Origin: Aradus depressus
Taxonomy: Eukaryota; Arthropoda; Insecta; Hemiptera; Aradidae
Assembly (NCBI GenBank): GCA_963662175.1
Contig: OY759215.1
Location: 15,799,079 to 15,863,078 of the forward strand
Length of the DNA stretch: 64,000 nucleotides
Direction of reading: 5' to 3'
Part shown: positions 34,119 through 45,253 of the stretch, one piece after another
Position numbering within the stretch: the first letter of the stretch is position 1
How the letters are laid out: every line of letters starts with the position of its first letter
Translations under genes and position numbers: made by a program
Notes under the pieces: generated by a model
What the model saw: only the letters and a program-made list of their open reading frames with translations
The model's database searches: none
Told to the model about the DNA's origin: nothing

Positions 34119-34845
34119 GGCCCTGTACAAAAACCATGTTGCACAGTGACTGCGACTATGGCAGGGCGCAAGTTGAGATGCAGTTCGGTGAGGTGAATCA
34201 GGATCTGAATGAACTGCGCACAGGGGAGAGCGAAAGTTGAAGGCGCAGTTCTGGCATCACTGCGTGTCGACCATGTGTGCAATGAGTGCAATATTTGCAA
34301 ATTGTATATTAAGTTCAGAATCTGATTCTGAAGATGACGACAATGAAGTAATTGCAACTTTATATTATCATAAGAAGCTTCCGAAAAGCAGTTATTTGGA
34401 AAAAGAAAGACCCACGGAGGATTCGTCATTAAGGATGAATTTTCTAGTGAAAAATACAAGAATTATTACCAGATTCACCCCAATCTCTGTCGCAACTTGT
34501 TCCCATATCTCTGATTATATCTACTTCTCATCTAGTCTCCATGACAGGTGAGATACAACATCTTTCTCCCACGAATTGCCTCTAGAAGTTTTTCTTCCAT
34601 GTTGAAAATTTAAAAAAACACTGGGGCTGTCGTAACTCACGCCATGAAAACTATAAACGAACACAGGACTTCGCATACTCACGGCACGCAGAAACTGAGT
34701 CACTTCACGCTGCGTATGAACATTGACGGTTGTATTCATTTCTGTGTTTCACAGAAACTCGCGGTTAGTCACCCTGCGTCGCCACATCGAACTGCATCTC
34801 AACTTGCGCCCTGCCTATAGTCGGTGTGAATTGACGCAGACGCAC
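34119..34845 (+). mobile_element. PIF/Harbinger-like element with transposase relic
   Basis: TAA duplicates at 34116-34118 and 34846-34848. Subterminal inverted repeats contain GGGCGCAAGTTGAGATGCAG on both sides. A + strand frame from 34258 reads SSESDSEDDDNEVIATLYYH and then KKLPKSSYLEKERPTEDS, which resembles the acidic N-terminus of Harbinger transposases. It ends early, so the element is dead. Confidence 0.7.
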
Positions 34846-35300
34846 TAATTTGTTTCAGGAGCAAACATAAAACATATCTGATTGGTGATTGGTCTGAGGA
34901 GACCTTAACACACCAGCTTATGGCCTTTTCAACAAAGAATTGTTTTCTGGCAAAAGTAATGCTACAAGAAGTAGGTTCTGTTTGAAGGGAAGGATACCCT
35001 TTTACAGAAGTAGGCCAGTGGATCCGGTGATGTTGATGCACGGAAACAGCCAAGCTATAGCCCCTAGAGCTCTGTCATGTAGGGGAGCTGGGAAAAATAA
35101 CAGTGAAAAACTACCTCTCGCCTCTTTCATCATCGGAGAAAATATCAATCACCACATATCTATCTTCTACTTCTCGGATCATCTGAACATCAAGATCACT
35201 TTTGTGAAGTGAAACAAAGAAAGATGTAATTCAATAAAATGTGGAAGATAACTAGAAACATGGAAAGGATAATATAGAATATGGATTATAAAGATGTTAG
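34846..35300. other. Unassigned intron segment
   Basis: Balanced composition at 34900-35200 with open frames on both strands (a + frame from 34940). No domain recognised. Confidence 0.25.
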
Positions 35301-35302
35301 TT

Positions 35303-35583
35303 ATTATGACTCATGCCCGGGCTTTAACTATGAGGTCATATCGCCTACTACCAGAGCGCTCATTCGTCACTCTGGTGGACATGAGCCCTACTCTACTGTG
35401 GGAGTCCTAAATTTTGCCTATCCTAAATTTGGGATCATCGCTTAATCCGCCATCCGAAGGACGGCGTGCTTAAGTTAATTTTACCTCCCAGATAAAATAA
35501 ACTAAGGGCCTCGGCTGGGCTACGAACCCGCTATCTTTAGGTCAGTAAGCAAGCACGAATACAACTGAGCTACCGGCACCCTC
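35303..35583 (-). repeat. tRNA-derived SINE, internally deleted copy
   Basis: Reversed ATGACTCATGCCCGGGCT, body, a deletion joining CCTAAATTTG to GGATCATCG, then a diverged head ending ACCGGCACCCTC. The pentamer tail is lost. Confidence 0.85.
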
Positions 35584-36089
35584 TGACCAGTTAGATGTAA
35601 ATAGTGTTAGTTTTAGTGTTTATTTTATTCAATTTTTTTAGTATTTTTTATAATTTACTCTTTAAAATGTAAGTAATAGTGCTTCTTTTGGAATAAGGTT
35701 ATTTTTATGTGATTGTGTGTTTTCTCCATACATTTTGAGTTTGTCAAGTTTCCTTTTGGTCTGGCGGCGGTCATTAAGCGAGCAGAATTTGAAAATAGTG
35801 AATAAAGAGTTACTCAAAAGTCTATAGCAGTATATTAAGTCTAAACTCTGATACCTATGAGGACAACTTTCCAGCTTAAATAACTGTGGACTTTATAGTC
35901 TCTTATGAAGACAGAAACATTGAACACTGAAACCCAGTTTTGTGGGGAGCGTTATCTTTACCTTTATTTCATACGTTACTGCTCTCAACAACTGTTGGCA
36001 GACGGGAAGTGGGTAAATATATAGTGGAACTACAGTAAGCTTTCCATAACTCGAAATTCAAGGGTGCAAAGGGGTACAGTTCGCGGGTG

Positions 36090-36545
36090 AAAACTTCGTT
36101 TTACTTCCCCAGCTATACCAAGTATAGGGGATGTTATGTAATGCGATGCAGAGTTTTCAACTGAATTTCATGTTTTCCAAATATGAAAAAAAAAAAAATT
36201 CTATGCGATAATTCCCAATAGAATGAATGTATAGAGACGACATTTTATAACTGAATCCAGAACTCTCTAATGACACCTACTTTTTCTCAGTCAAATCGAC
36301 CAGAGGGAAGAGGAGGATTAGGAGGAAGGCTTAAAATAAATACTGTAATAACTGCCGATGGAATGAATGTATCGTCACGAAATTTTATGTGTATGACGAA
36401 AACCTCGTAGGGACAAACCCTATCGATTTTCAGTCAAATCGTCAAAGGGATTAGGGGAGAGGCTTAACTCAAAAACTTTAATATCTGCCGTTATAATGAT
36501 TCGACACAAAGTTTCATATGTCCATTCAAAACCCCCGGGTGACTT
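36090..36545 (+). repeat. Family A dispersed element, copy
   Basis: Left end TTACTTCCCCAGCTATACC, AAGTATAGGGGATGTTATG, then modules (AACTGCCGATGGAATGAATG) until ACCCCCGGG. The right end is missing. Confidence 0.75.
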
Positions 36546-37499
36546 TTTAATTATTAAATTATTTTTGGTTCATCAGATATTAAATGTTATTATTTTTAAT
36601 TCGTAAACTCTTTTTAAATCATTAGTAAATTCAGTTAATTCTTATAAATATTTTTAATAAATTTAATTCAATAAATTTATTCATTTAGTTATTTATTAAT
36701 AATTAACAATCTCTTTTTATTACAATTTGGCAAATCCCTTGTGTGGATATTTAAATTTATTTATTTATATATTTACATAATATCTATATTATTACTGTTT
36801 AAACATTTTAGCTTCCTTCCCTCCACCCCAAATATTGTTACATGAAAAATGTAACAGAATTGTCATTCCTTCCTTCTTTTCCATTGTGGACACTCACATG
36901 ATGTTTACGCATAACTATGAGATTACTAATTGGACTCAGTTTTTTTCTTCTCATAGTGAGAGAGCTCTTCAAGGTCATTTTGTTCCTGAGTCACAACAAA
37001 ACAAACAAGAACACAGTTAATCAAAGGGCAGGTAAACAAAGGAAGATAAAGAGACTGAGCTCTGAGGGGCAGGGGCGTAGCCAGGGGGGTGCGTGCCCCC
37101 CCCCCCCCCCCCTGACCAGAGGAAAAACCAAGATGAAAATTTAATAAACTAAAAAAATCGTTTTTAATAGAAATGGATTACTTGCAAGTTACCGATAGGA
37201 TCTTCAAATTCCCCGTGCGTCTGATTCCTAAATCAGCAATCAGCTGTTAGATAAATGTACATGTACAAAACAAGTCATATTACATTTATTTTAATGTTTA
37301 TGAATTCGATCATTTCATTTCCTCGCTCAAAATCGTCATTCATGTTATACTTTATACTATTAAAGCTGATTTTACATGCGCACTAAAAATGCAAAGCGCA
37401 ACAGCAGCAAATGCATGCTATTAGCTGTGAGTCATTTAATTCTAAAAGCACAGAAACCACCACGTGCATTTGCTGCTTCTGCGCTATGCATTTTTGCTG

Positions 37500-38160
37500 C
37501 TCATGTAAAGTCAACTTAAGTATTACAGTCAGTGGTTACCTCAGGGGGAGCCACGAAAACTCCGCCTTTGCTTGGTCGTACAGAGGACATTCAAGGAGCA
37601 CAGGTTCTGCAGTTTCGATGCAGCCGCAGGAACAGTTCGGATTCTTGTTCCTCTTAAAGAAGAAGAGCGTCACCATGACCTCATAATATTTGCATTCCAT
37701 TTTACCGCTTTATGTACAAGGCCGACGCCCTAATGAGTTGTGTTTTTACATTGTACATATGTTCTGCATAAATCAGCCATAAACATAAAATATGTATACT
37801 CGTAATATATATTTTTTCACAGCTTTATTTTTTTTCTAATTTTTTTTTTTGTTTTTTAACATCCTAGCAAATAGACGGGAAAAACTCCAATCATCTGTAT
37901 CTTTAATTTATTTGATCATATTCCATCCATGTCTCTATTTAGGGCGCGTTTTTTAAATCGTAAAAAGCGTCGTGCCAACCAACGTTGTTGCCAATTTTTC
38001 ACTGTCCAATTCTGAAGGACGATGTCCTTGCAACGCCGTCTGGACTGTTAACGCATCTCTTCCTCCAGGGCTAGGCGATAAGCTTATTAATATCTGCTCC
38101 TAAGGGCATGTTGCGTCTGCAGAAATACAAGGCGACAGCCCCGTCTAAGACCAAATTTAT
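37500..38160 (-). pseudogene. R1-like LINE ORF2 C-terminal relic
   Basis: On the - strand, 38155-37970 reads LALEEEMR, then QNWTVKNWQQRW (as at 3365-3590). 37690-37530 reads NPNCSCGCIETAEPVLLECP followed by LYDQAKAEF, the C-terminal CxC…ECP zinc-knuckle-like motif of R1/Jockey LINEs. An AT-rich insert separates the parts; TTTACATTGTAC…AAATCAGCCATAAAC in it recurs near 40780. Confidence 0.7.
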
Positions 38161-38781
38161 AGGGGGTTTCTTTTCAAAAAAATCTAGTTTCAGAATTTGA
38201 AAAGAAAAACATTGCGTCGTACCATTGGGATTGGGAACATACCATCGCAAGGACTAAGAGATTTAATTAAAGTCAGTATTTAGAATAGTAAATTGTGTTT
38301 GTTTCATGTTTGTGGCATTGAAGTTAGGCCCCCCCTCTATGTAAAATGTAAAGAAGACAAACAATAAGATTAGGAGGCATGAAAGTAGCCTGTACTAGAC
38401 TTGAGGGCTGTGGTGTTCAAAGTAAATAACAAGTGGGGAGGGTAAGGGTTAATTAGCAAGTTGAACCATTGAAAGGAGTGGGGGAACTGGACGGAGCCAA
38501 TTGGCCAGTCTGACTGCCAACTCTAAGTAAACCTAGAGAGGACTTCTAGTTACATCAACTCAACAGTCATAATAACACCGACGGTACCTCACCACAACTC
38601 ACGCACACTTCCTTCTTCAATACAAAATTACCAACGTTATTATCATTTCATTCATATCCCCATGTAGGTTTTAAACCATAGAATTATAATAAAACGCTAC
38701 AATTTCGCAGACGCCCTGGCGGTACTGTCGCGCGATTGTAGACAGTCCGTGCATTTCATCGGAATCAACGATAATAAATAG

Positions 38782-39334
38782 GGAGACGTGTCGTTTCAAT
38801 GATTCCAGATGTTGACAGGAGGAAGTTTGCTAGCCATTGAAATGGATGGCGCTTTTCAAATCCCCCCTCTGGCTACGCCCTTGATCTATATGAGGGAGAT
38901 TTATCGTTTCAAGGATTACAGATGTTGACAGGAGGAAGTTTGCTAGCCATTGAAATGGATGGCGCTTTTCAAATCCCCCCTCTGGCTACGCCCTTGATCT
39001 ATATAAGGAAGATTTATCGTTTCAAGGATTCCAGATGTTGACAGGAGGAAGTTTGCTAGCCATTGAAATGTATGGCGCTTTTCAAATCCCCCCTCTGGCT
39101 ACGCCCTTGATCTATATGAGGGAGATTTATCGTTTCAATGATTCCAGATGTTGACAGGAGGAAGTTTGCTAGCCATTGAAATGGATGGCGCTTTTCAAAT
39201 CCCCCCTCTGGCTACGCCCTTGATCTATATGAGGGAGATTTATCGTTTCAAGGATTCCAGATGTTGACAGGAGGAAGTTTGCTAGCCATTAAAATGGATG
39301 GCGGTTCTCAAAGACCCCTCTGGCTACGCCCTTG
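38782..39334 (+). repeat. 113-bp tandem repeat, five units
   Basis: GTTGACAGGAGGAAGTTTGC starts at 38811, 38924, 39037, 39150 and 39263, exactly 113 bp apart. Each unit ends with the transposon-end-like CTGGCTACGCCCTTG. Units differ by few bases, so the amplification is recent. Confidence 0.97.
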
Positions 39335-39950
39335 ATCTATATTTCTTATCCAGTGGTCCCGATTTTCCTCTAGGGCACAAAAAAAATAAGAGGAGTGACA
39401 AGGAGCCTGATGAAAAAGTAAATAAATAAGAAGGTGGAAATACCAGAAGAAAGAGAAAATGGCTTTCTCTCTTGAAACAAAAAAAAAATATGGATGAAAG
39501 CGAAATTTTTATTAGGATCCTTTGTGTCATCTGATCTTTTTTAATAATCTGAACGTGAAATTGTTCATTGTTTTGTGCGCTATTTTTTTTAAATGAAAAC
39601 AGATGTTTGTGGCAAGGAAAATGCCTCTTATAGGATGAAAAATGTAACTTTCCCAGAAATTTCATAGGAAAAGAAAAGTTGAACAATAAGATTATAATAA
39701 TTGTATTAAGTTACTCAGATCTTTCATTTAATTTTGTTTTTTTCTGACTTATTTTAATTAGGCGTTGTACGCATGTATAGACGACTCTCTTCGCATTACA
39801 TAAGAAAGTTACGACACTTTTAGAGTGGTTTTCGAGGATTATTATTTTGAAAATTATATTTTACTCAATTTTAAATATAAACGTATTAGCTGTAGCACGC
39901 GGCGTTGCCCGGTAGAGTTACTAGGAACCCGCAGGATCCTACTGGAGTGC
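39335..39950. other. AT-rich intron, no gene seen
   Basis: A- and T-rich. The - strand open frame over 39324-39686 is low-complexity and overlaps repeat DNA. Confidence 0.4.
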
Positions 39951-39956
39951 GTCAAT

Positions 39957-40252
39957 GCGTGGTATGCGTGCTTGCTTACTGAACTCAAGATCGTGGGTTC
40001 GCCGAGGCTCTTATTATCTGGGAGGCAAAATAAAATTAAGCACGCCGTCCTTCGGATGGTCCCGAGCCGGAATGATGTCAGGTCTCATTAAAGACCCTTA
40101 ACCTAGGGGAATACAAATTTAGGGTAGGCAAAACTTAGGACTCCCATTGTAGAGACGGGCTCATGTACACCAGAGTGACGAAATAGCAATCTGTTAGTAG
40201 GCGATATGACATAGTAGTTGAAGCCCTGGTATGAGTCATAATAACCAAACCA
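39957..40252 (+). repeat. tRNA-derived SINE, decayed copy
   Basis: Recognisable head part (GTGGTATGCGTGCTTGCTTA), a B-box region with a deletion, CACGCCGTCCTTCGGATGG, and end GTATGAGTCATAATAACC. The 5' 10 bases are altered. Confidence 0.85.
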
Positions 40253-40849
40253 GGATCCTACTGGCCATTACCCACCCTGGCATTATTAGTCCGTGTGGCT
40301 AACCACTCGAACCTACTATTTTTTGCCATTCTAAAGCCCTTACCTCTGGACCGGACCATTGAAGCAAACTAGTCGGCAGTACCAATATACATTATTTTTC
40401 CCCGGTTCCGTTTAATATATTACATTATAATACACTGATACTAATATAGAATTTAAAAGTGACCTATTTTCCAAATAAATGTACAAATACATATTAAAAG
40501 ATATTTATAATGGAACATTCATCAAAAATAATATTCCTTATTGTGGAGAATTTCATAATAATTTATATGATTCATTAGAGCCCCCTTGACAACATTGTTA
40601 GCCATGAGAGCGGGAGGAGAAGATTTATTCTTAAGAAGCTGTGAGGAGGGAAATAAAAGTGAACTTAACAGAATGATAAGTAGTTCCTCTCCTCTCCGCC
40701 TGGGTATTGACCAGACAATGTTTGTCGAATTTCGCCGACATTTTTCCTCATTATATGTAAGGCCGAGGCCCTAACGATGTGTGTTTACATTGTACTATAC
40801 GTTCTGCGTAAATCAGCCATAAACATAAATTATGTAATAATTTTTACTG

Positions 40850-41234
40850 GGGGAGGGGGGGGAGCTATACGAAGGGAAATTTAGGTAATCGGTAAACAAT
40901 TCTATGCAAAGTTTTCAACGCAATATCATGTTTTCCGACCTCAGATTCCAAATGTGAAAAAATAGTTCTGCCTTTCTATGTGTGTCTGTGAACACGAGAA
41001 CTCCCGATAGAATGAATGTATACGCCTTAAGGACAATATCTATATCTATATTTTTTTTTTTTAATGTTTGCTTAGCTCAACTCAAAAACCTTATTAACTA
41101 CCGTTGTAATGAATGTATCGACATGAAATTTCATATTAGAAGTCAAAATTCAATGAGGACATAACCTGTCAAATTTCAACGATATCAGCCGAATGGAAGG
41201 GAATTCAGTGGAAGGGACTCAATTCAAAAACCCT
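40850..41234 (+). repeat. Family A copy, left part (split by Harbinger insertion)
   Basis: Starts near GGAGCTATACGAAGGG and carries two modules. It is broken at AAAAACCCT by the element at 41238. The remainder resumes at 42536 with TAATAACTGCCAATGTA. Confidence 0.8.
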
Positions 41235-41649
41235 TAAGGAGGTCATACACGGTCAGTTTGGCTTGAACACATCGAACTGACACACCAAACTGACGTGTAT
41301 GGGGTAGAAATGGCATGACATCATGCCAAAAAAATGAACTGATGGTTTGATGAAATTTCATCAAATGGTGTGACACATCGAACTGACGACAAGCCTATTT
41401 GACTGTGTGTGGGATTTGAATCAGTTCAGTTCTTCAAACTAGCCATTCTGCTGATGTTATCAATTATCAAAAGTTAAAATAATTATTTTATGTATATTTT
41501 GATTTCTTTGTTTTCAATAAATAAAATTAAGTTTTAAAAGTTTATTAATAATTATTGTTTAGTGTGTGTTGTTTTTTATTAATTTCTAAGTTGAGGAACG
41601 CGGACATATTGTGGAATTTGTAATAAATAAATAAGACAAACTTATTTTT

Positions 41650-41815
41650 TGAAATATCGTCTATTCCACTAAAGATATTTATAAAAATAAAACTACCGGT
41701 TTCGGCCTCACACCATCGTCTAGAGTTCATAACTAGACCTGACGATGGTGTGAGGCCGAAACCGGTAGTTTTATTTTTATAAATATCTTTAGTGAAATAG
41801 ACAATATTTCAAAAA
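41650..41815 (+). repeat. Penelope-like foldback with a complete hammerhead fold
   Basis: Two arms of about 75 bases, nearly perfect inverted repeats around 41724-41731, both carrying AAATAAAACTACCGGTTTCG or its complement. The + arm contains AGAC, CTGACGA (41739-41745), a GGT…GCC hairpin, GAAA, CCGG, TA and GTTT in order. AGAC pairs with GTTT. The outer ends GAAATAGACAATATTTC are shared with 49991 and 62030. Confidence 0.75.
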
Positions 41816-41866
41816 AATATATTTTTTTTATTTATTTTTTTTTTATAATAAAAAGACGAATTAATT

Positions 41867-42045
41867 ATGTCTACTTGGAGTAAAGACTTTTTAATTGAGT
41901 TTATAGATTTATTGAGGCAAGAAGAATGTTTATGGAAGGAGCTATATCAAAAGATTACCACAATACATTAAGAAAGGACGCTTCCTACGAGTTGCTTGTA
42001 AATAAAGTTAAAGAAAGTGATGCCAAAGCAGGTAAGGAGACTGTA
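41867..42045 (+). pseudogene. Harbinger second gene (MADF/Myb-like), 5' part
   Basis: ATG at 41867 opens MSTWSKDFLIEFIDLLRQEE and CLWK. After a one-base frame change the next frame continues ISKDYHNTLRKDASYELLVN. The pattern LW…Y.N…R..A……V is that of MADF domains, which accompany Harbinger transposases and bind DNA. Frameshifted and truncated at the deletion junction. Confidence 0.6.
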
Positions 42046-42356
42046 ACAAAAAAAATAATAGTTTGAGTTGCTGTCAGTCTTTCATGAGTGGTTATTGCAT
42101 TTCTCATTTTTGTGTCTTGTTTTTTTATTAAAGGAGAAACTAATGAATAGAGTTGAAGATAAGTTTCTTCGTCCATTCTCAAATAATTATTCCAATCTTT
42201 TGGATGAAACCTGAGCTCCTCCAAAATATTTATATGTGAATATTTCGCCCTTTTTGAAAGCCAGTCTTTAACCCAAATTCTTCGATTTCTTTTTTTGGAT
42301 GCAACAATGTAAATAGCCACAGCACCATATAACAACAATTCCTCATTACTTGACAT
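42045..42356 (-). pseudogene. Harbinger transposase, N-terminal part
   Basis: On the - strand an ATG opens MSSNEELLLYGAVAIYIVAS, followed by RRIWVKDWLSKRAKYSHINI, FHPKDWNNYLRMDEETY, then MRNAITTHERLTATQ. This is the N-terminal helix-rich region of PIF/Harbinger (DDE) nucleases, which act on DNA with help of the partner Myb/MADF protein. Similarity stops after ERLTATQ, where the DDE core should begin, because of an internal deletion. Normal family length is about 350-400 residues, so only a quarter remains. The start Met is the family's usual place. Inactive. Confidence 0.8.
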
Positions 42357-42535
42357 TTTTAATTTAATTTATTATAAATTATTTAAAGAAACAAATCGAA
42401 GCTCGAAATAAACTTTTATTAAAAAAAAACAAGATGATGTGACGCACTTAACTGACCGTGTGTAGACACCAGACCTGTCAGTTCGATTTGATCAGTTAAA
42501 ACTGATCAAATCGAACTGACCATGTATAGGGGGCC

Positions 42536-42600
42536 TAATAACTGCCAATGTACTGAATTTATCAATAAAAAATGTAGTCTGTGATTCACCGACAGCAGTG
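42536..42600 (+). repeat. Family A copy, right part
   Basis: TAATAACTGCCAATGTACTG to the hairpin end TGATTCACCGACAG. It continues the copy that starts at 40850. Confidence 0.75.
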
Positions 42601-43545
42601 GTAGGTTGTTGTCCTATGGGAAGAGCGGTAAAGATCAGAGGAACGGGATCTAGTGGTTTTCTGATGGATTTTGGATTTAAATTGGGGCATTTGGAAGATG
42701 TAGGAGGCCTTTTGGGTAGATATGGTTTGATAGAGGAAGGGGCCTAGGATTATTATCAACGAGGGGATGAGAAGATCCATTTTTGGTGGATATAGGTCTA
42801 ACTTTCCCTTATACATCGTCTAGTTAACGTCATAATATCGTCTAGTTAAGTCACCAGTTTCAGAGATCATACTAAATGTGATCAACTGAAAATTCAAATA
42901 AAACATTTTATATAATTAAAATTCCTATCTACTTTTTTTTTTTTTTTTTTAAATAAAACGGTAAAGGGGAAAAAGTGAACGATTTTTTTTTTTTTGTGGG
43001 GGCTTGTCCAGATTGAACAGAGGAAAGTTAATTGAATCGAGGCAGAGTTAATTTTCATCAGCGAGTGAAAAGAGCCTTCTCTATAAATGTTCAGACTGAA
43101 CAGAATACGGAGAAAGGCAAAATGGCTCCACAATATGATTAGACTTTTTCGCCTTTTCGTCAGAATCAAAAAAAGAAGACATGACTCCATCAGGTGTCAT
43201 TATTGGTAGGTCCTTTTGCCTAAAAGCAATCCTTTTTCTGTAATATTCAATAAAGACTTCCTTTCATCCTCCGTCTTTTCACAAAATATTATACATTTTC
43301 TCTTATCTGTTTCAATTTGACACAGATAATTTAAGATTATTAAAAATTAAAAACATCTAATTAATAAGCGGACTGAGAAGCTTCAATATGTATGCAGCCA
43401 TCATCATTAGACTTACATTTGAAGGGTTAAATTACCAGCTTTCATTTGAAATGAAAAATTGAAAAGATAGATGTTGAAAGAAGGCATGAATTAGTATGAA
43501 AGCTGAACCATGTTCTGAAGCTCTTTTCTGAATGAAACTATATAG
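42600..43545. other. Intron with an unassigned coding-like patch
   Basis: 42600-42830 is GC-richer; one - strand frame reads KPYLPKRPPTSSKCPNLNPK, but with nearby stops. The remainder is AT-rich with T runs near 42930 and 42985. No gene recognised. Confidence 0.3.
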
Positions 43546-43935
43546 TATAGCACCAGCTATACAAAGTACCTATATAGGAAGTTATGTCGGTCTAAAATTC
43601 GATGTTGAATTTTCACCGGAATTTCATATTTTTCCGACTCTCTGATTCAAAATAATGAAACAATAAGTTTTGTGCGAACGCGATAACTCCTGGTAGAATG
43701 AATTGTATATGTCTTTCCAGAACCTCATAAAGATGCCACCTATTGATTTTGAGCCAGACTGGAAGGAAGGGGGAGATTAGGGAAGAGAGGCTTAACACAA
43801 AAACTCTAATAACTGAATGTATCGACATGAAATCTTATATTTAAATTCAAGACCCCATAAGGTCGGCACCTATCAGTTTTCCGCGAAATCGGCTGAGGGG
43901 AAAGGGGTAATAAAAGGAGGAGAACTCAAAAAACC
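43545..43935 (+). repeat. Family A dispersed element, copy
   Basis: CACCAGCTATACAAAGTACC, TTCGATGTTGAATTTTCACC, GCGATAACTCCTGGTAGAAT, then one and a half modules. The right half is lost. Confidence 0.7.
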
Positions 43936-43937
43936 TT

Positions 43938-44000
43938 TTTTCAAATATTGTCTATTCCACAAACATTGATAAATATACTACCGGTTGTGTGCCAACCATT
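43938..44000 (+). repeat. Penelope-like terminal fragment
   Basis: TTTTTTCAAATATTGTCTAT, then TCCACAAACATTGATAAATA and CTACCGGT, matching the outer arm of 41650-41815. No hammerhead core remains. Confidence 0.5.
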
Positions 44001-44147
44001 CTTATATATCAGATACGTGAAGGGTTTGAAATTTTAACTGTGAAATTCCCTTGCTGTATTATACAGTTAGACATTTTTTTGTTCTTAAATATTAATATAG
44101 TAACAGTGGTAAAACTGAAATTAAAGATGAAATTATCAAGTTCTTGA

Positions 44148-44216
44148 GTTGTTGGGACGTCACCACTTCAACCTGAACATAATATGTTCAGGTTGAAGTG
44201 GTGACGTCACAACAAC
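44148..44216. repeat. Near-perfect 69-bp palindrome
   Basis: Arms 44148-44181 and 44183-44216 are reverse complements with one mismatch and a single spacer base. They include CACTTCAACCTGAAC and the CRE-like TGACGTCAC. It would form a 34-bp hairpin. Confidence 0.93.
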
Positions 44217-44534
44217 TCTGTGATATAACTTATAACCTGCATGTAACCTTCTCCTTGAATAATGTTTTACTTTCCAGTTGTTCCATCTTGTGATTCAATT
44301 AGTGTTGTATTCTTATTACGGCTGATATCAAATACAGATTATAGTGAAAGATCAAATGCGTGCTTTTATCATACCTTCCTGTTTTCAAATATTAGTCCTA
44401 AATAGACCTAAATTTTCAAATATTAGACCTAAATAGACACTTTATGAGTTTTAACAAGATGTGCGTGAAATGATGATTTTTACTTTTGATAAAATCATTG
44501 CTGATGGCATGAGAATATGATTAGAATAAATAAT

Positions 44535-44881
44535 TTTTAGGTTTAGGTTTTATGACTCATGCTCGGCCTTTATCTAGGAGGTCATATCGCCTACTACCAG
44601 AGCGCTCTTTCGTCCCCCTGGTGGACAGGGGCCCGACTCTACTGTGGGAGTCCTAAATTTTGCCTACCCTAAATTTTTATTCACCTAGGGCAGAGATCTT
44701 TAACGAGTACCTGACATCGTACAGGCTCGGGACCATCGCTTAACGTCCCATCCGAAGGAAGGCGTGCTTAAGTTTGTTTTTCCTCCCAGATAGAATAAAC
44801 TAAGGGCCTCGGTCGGGTTTTGGACCCACGTTCTTGAGCTCAGAAGGCAAGCACGCATACCACTGAGCTACCGGCGCCCTA
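44535..44881 (-). mobile_element. tRNA-derived SINE, full-length older copy
   Basis: Reversed tail GGTTTAGG, body with scattered changes and an intact head. A 12-bp duplication, AGAATAAATAAT, lies at 44523-44534 and 44882-44893. Confidence 0.92.
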
Positions 44882-45149
44882 AGAATAAATAATAACAGTT
44901 GTTTTATTAACACAATATGTCCGTCCGCGTTTCTCAACAAATATTAGAATTATTTTTTCTAAACAAAACATTGAATTAATGAACCTTGTTTAAAACATTT
45001 ACAAATTGGAAAGATGGGGCCAGAGAGTTGAACTGGGAATCAATGATCCTGTTGGAGCCTTTCTGCCCAACCTGCATTTAGAAGGAAACAAACGGTTTTC
45101 AAACTCGTTTTTATTGATTGTACAGGTCATTTGAGAACAACTAAAGTAA

Positions 45150-45246
45150 AAAACGTTGAGCTCGCCATTCTTCGGATGGGACTTTAAGCAATGGTCCCGA
45201 GCCTGTACGATGTCAGGTACTCGTTAGAAGATCCCCTACCCTAGGG
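45150..45246 (+). repeat. tRNA-derived SINE body fragment next to a splice donor
   Basis: CTTCGGATGGGACTTTAAGC through GTACGATGTCAGGTACTCGT to CCTACCCTAGGG. It begins seven bases inside the intron of the candidate - strand gene. Confidence 0.85.
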
Positions 45247-45253
45247 AACTAAC

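Larger units (their letters stand above)
37070..39334. mobile_element. Possible hAT-like element whose right end is amplified in tandem
   Basis: The left end CAGGGGCGTAGCCAG matches the reversed end CAAGGGCGTAGCCAG found at 38869-38883 and again in each 113-bp repeat to 39334. No 8-bp duplication was recognised. The interior holds a LINE relic. Superfamily assignment is tentative. Confidence 0.35.
41238..42535. mobile_element. PIF/Harbinger element with both genes truncated
   Basis: TAA duplicates at 41235-41237 and 42536-42538. Ends carry related GTCAGTT…AACTGAC motifs (GATCAAATCGAACTGACC near the right). Inside are the 5' part of a MADF/Myb-like gene (+) and of a transposase gene (-), which converge on a deletion junction near 42050. 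A Penelope-like foldback (41650-41815) has inserted near the left. Inserted in a family A copy. Confidence 0.85.
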
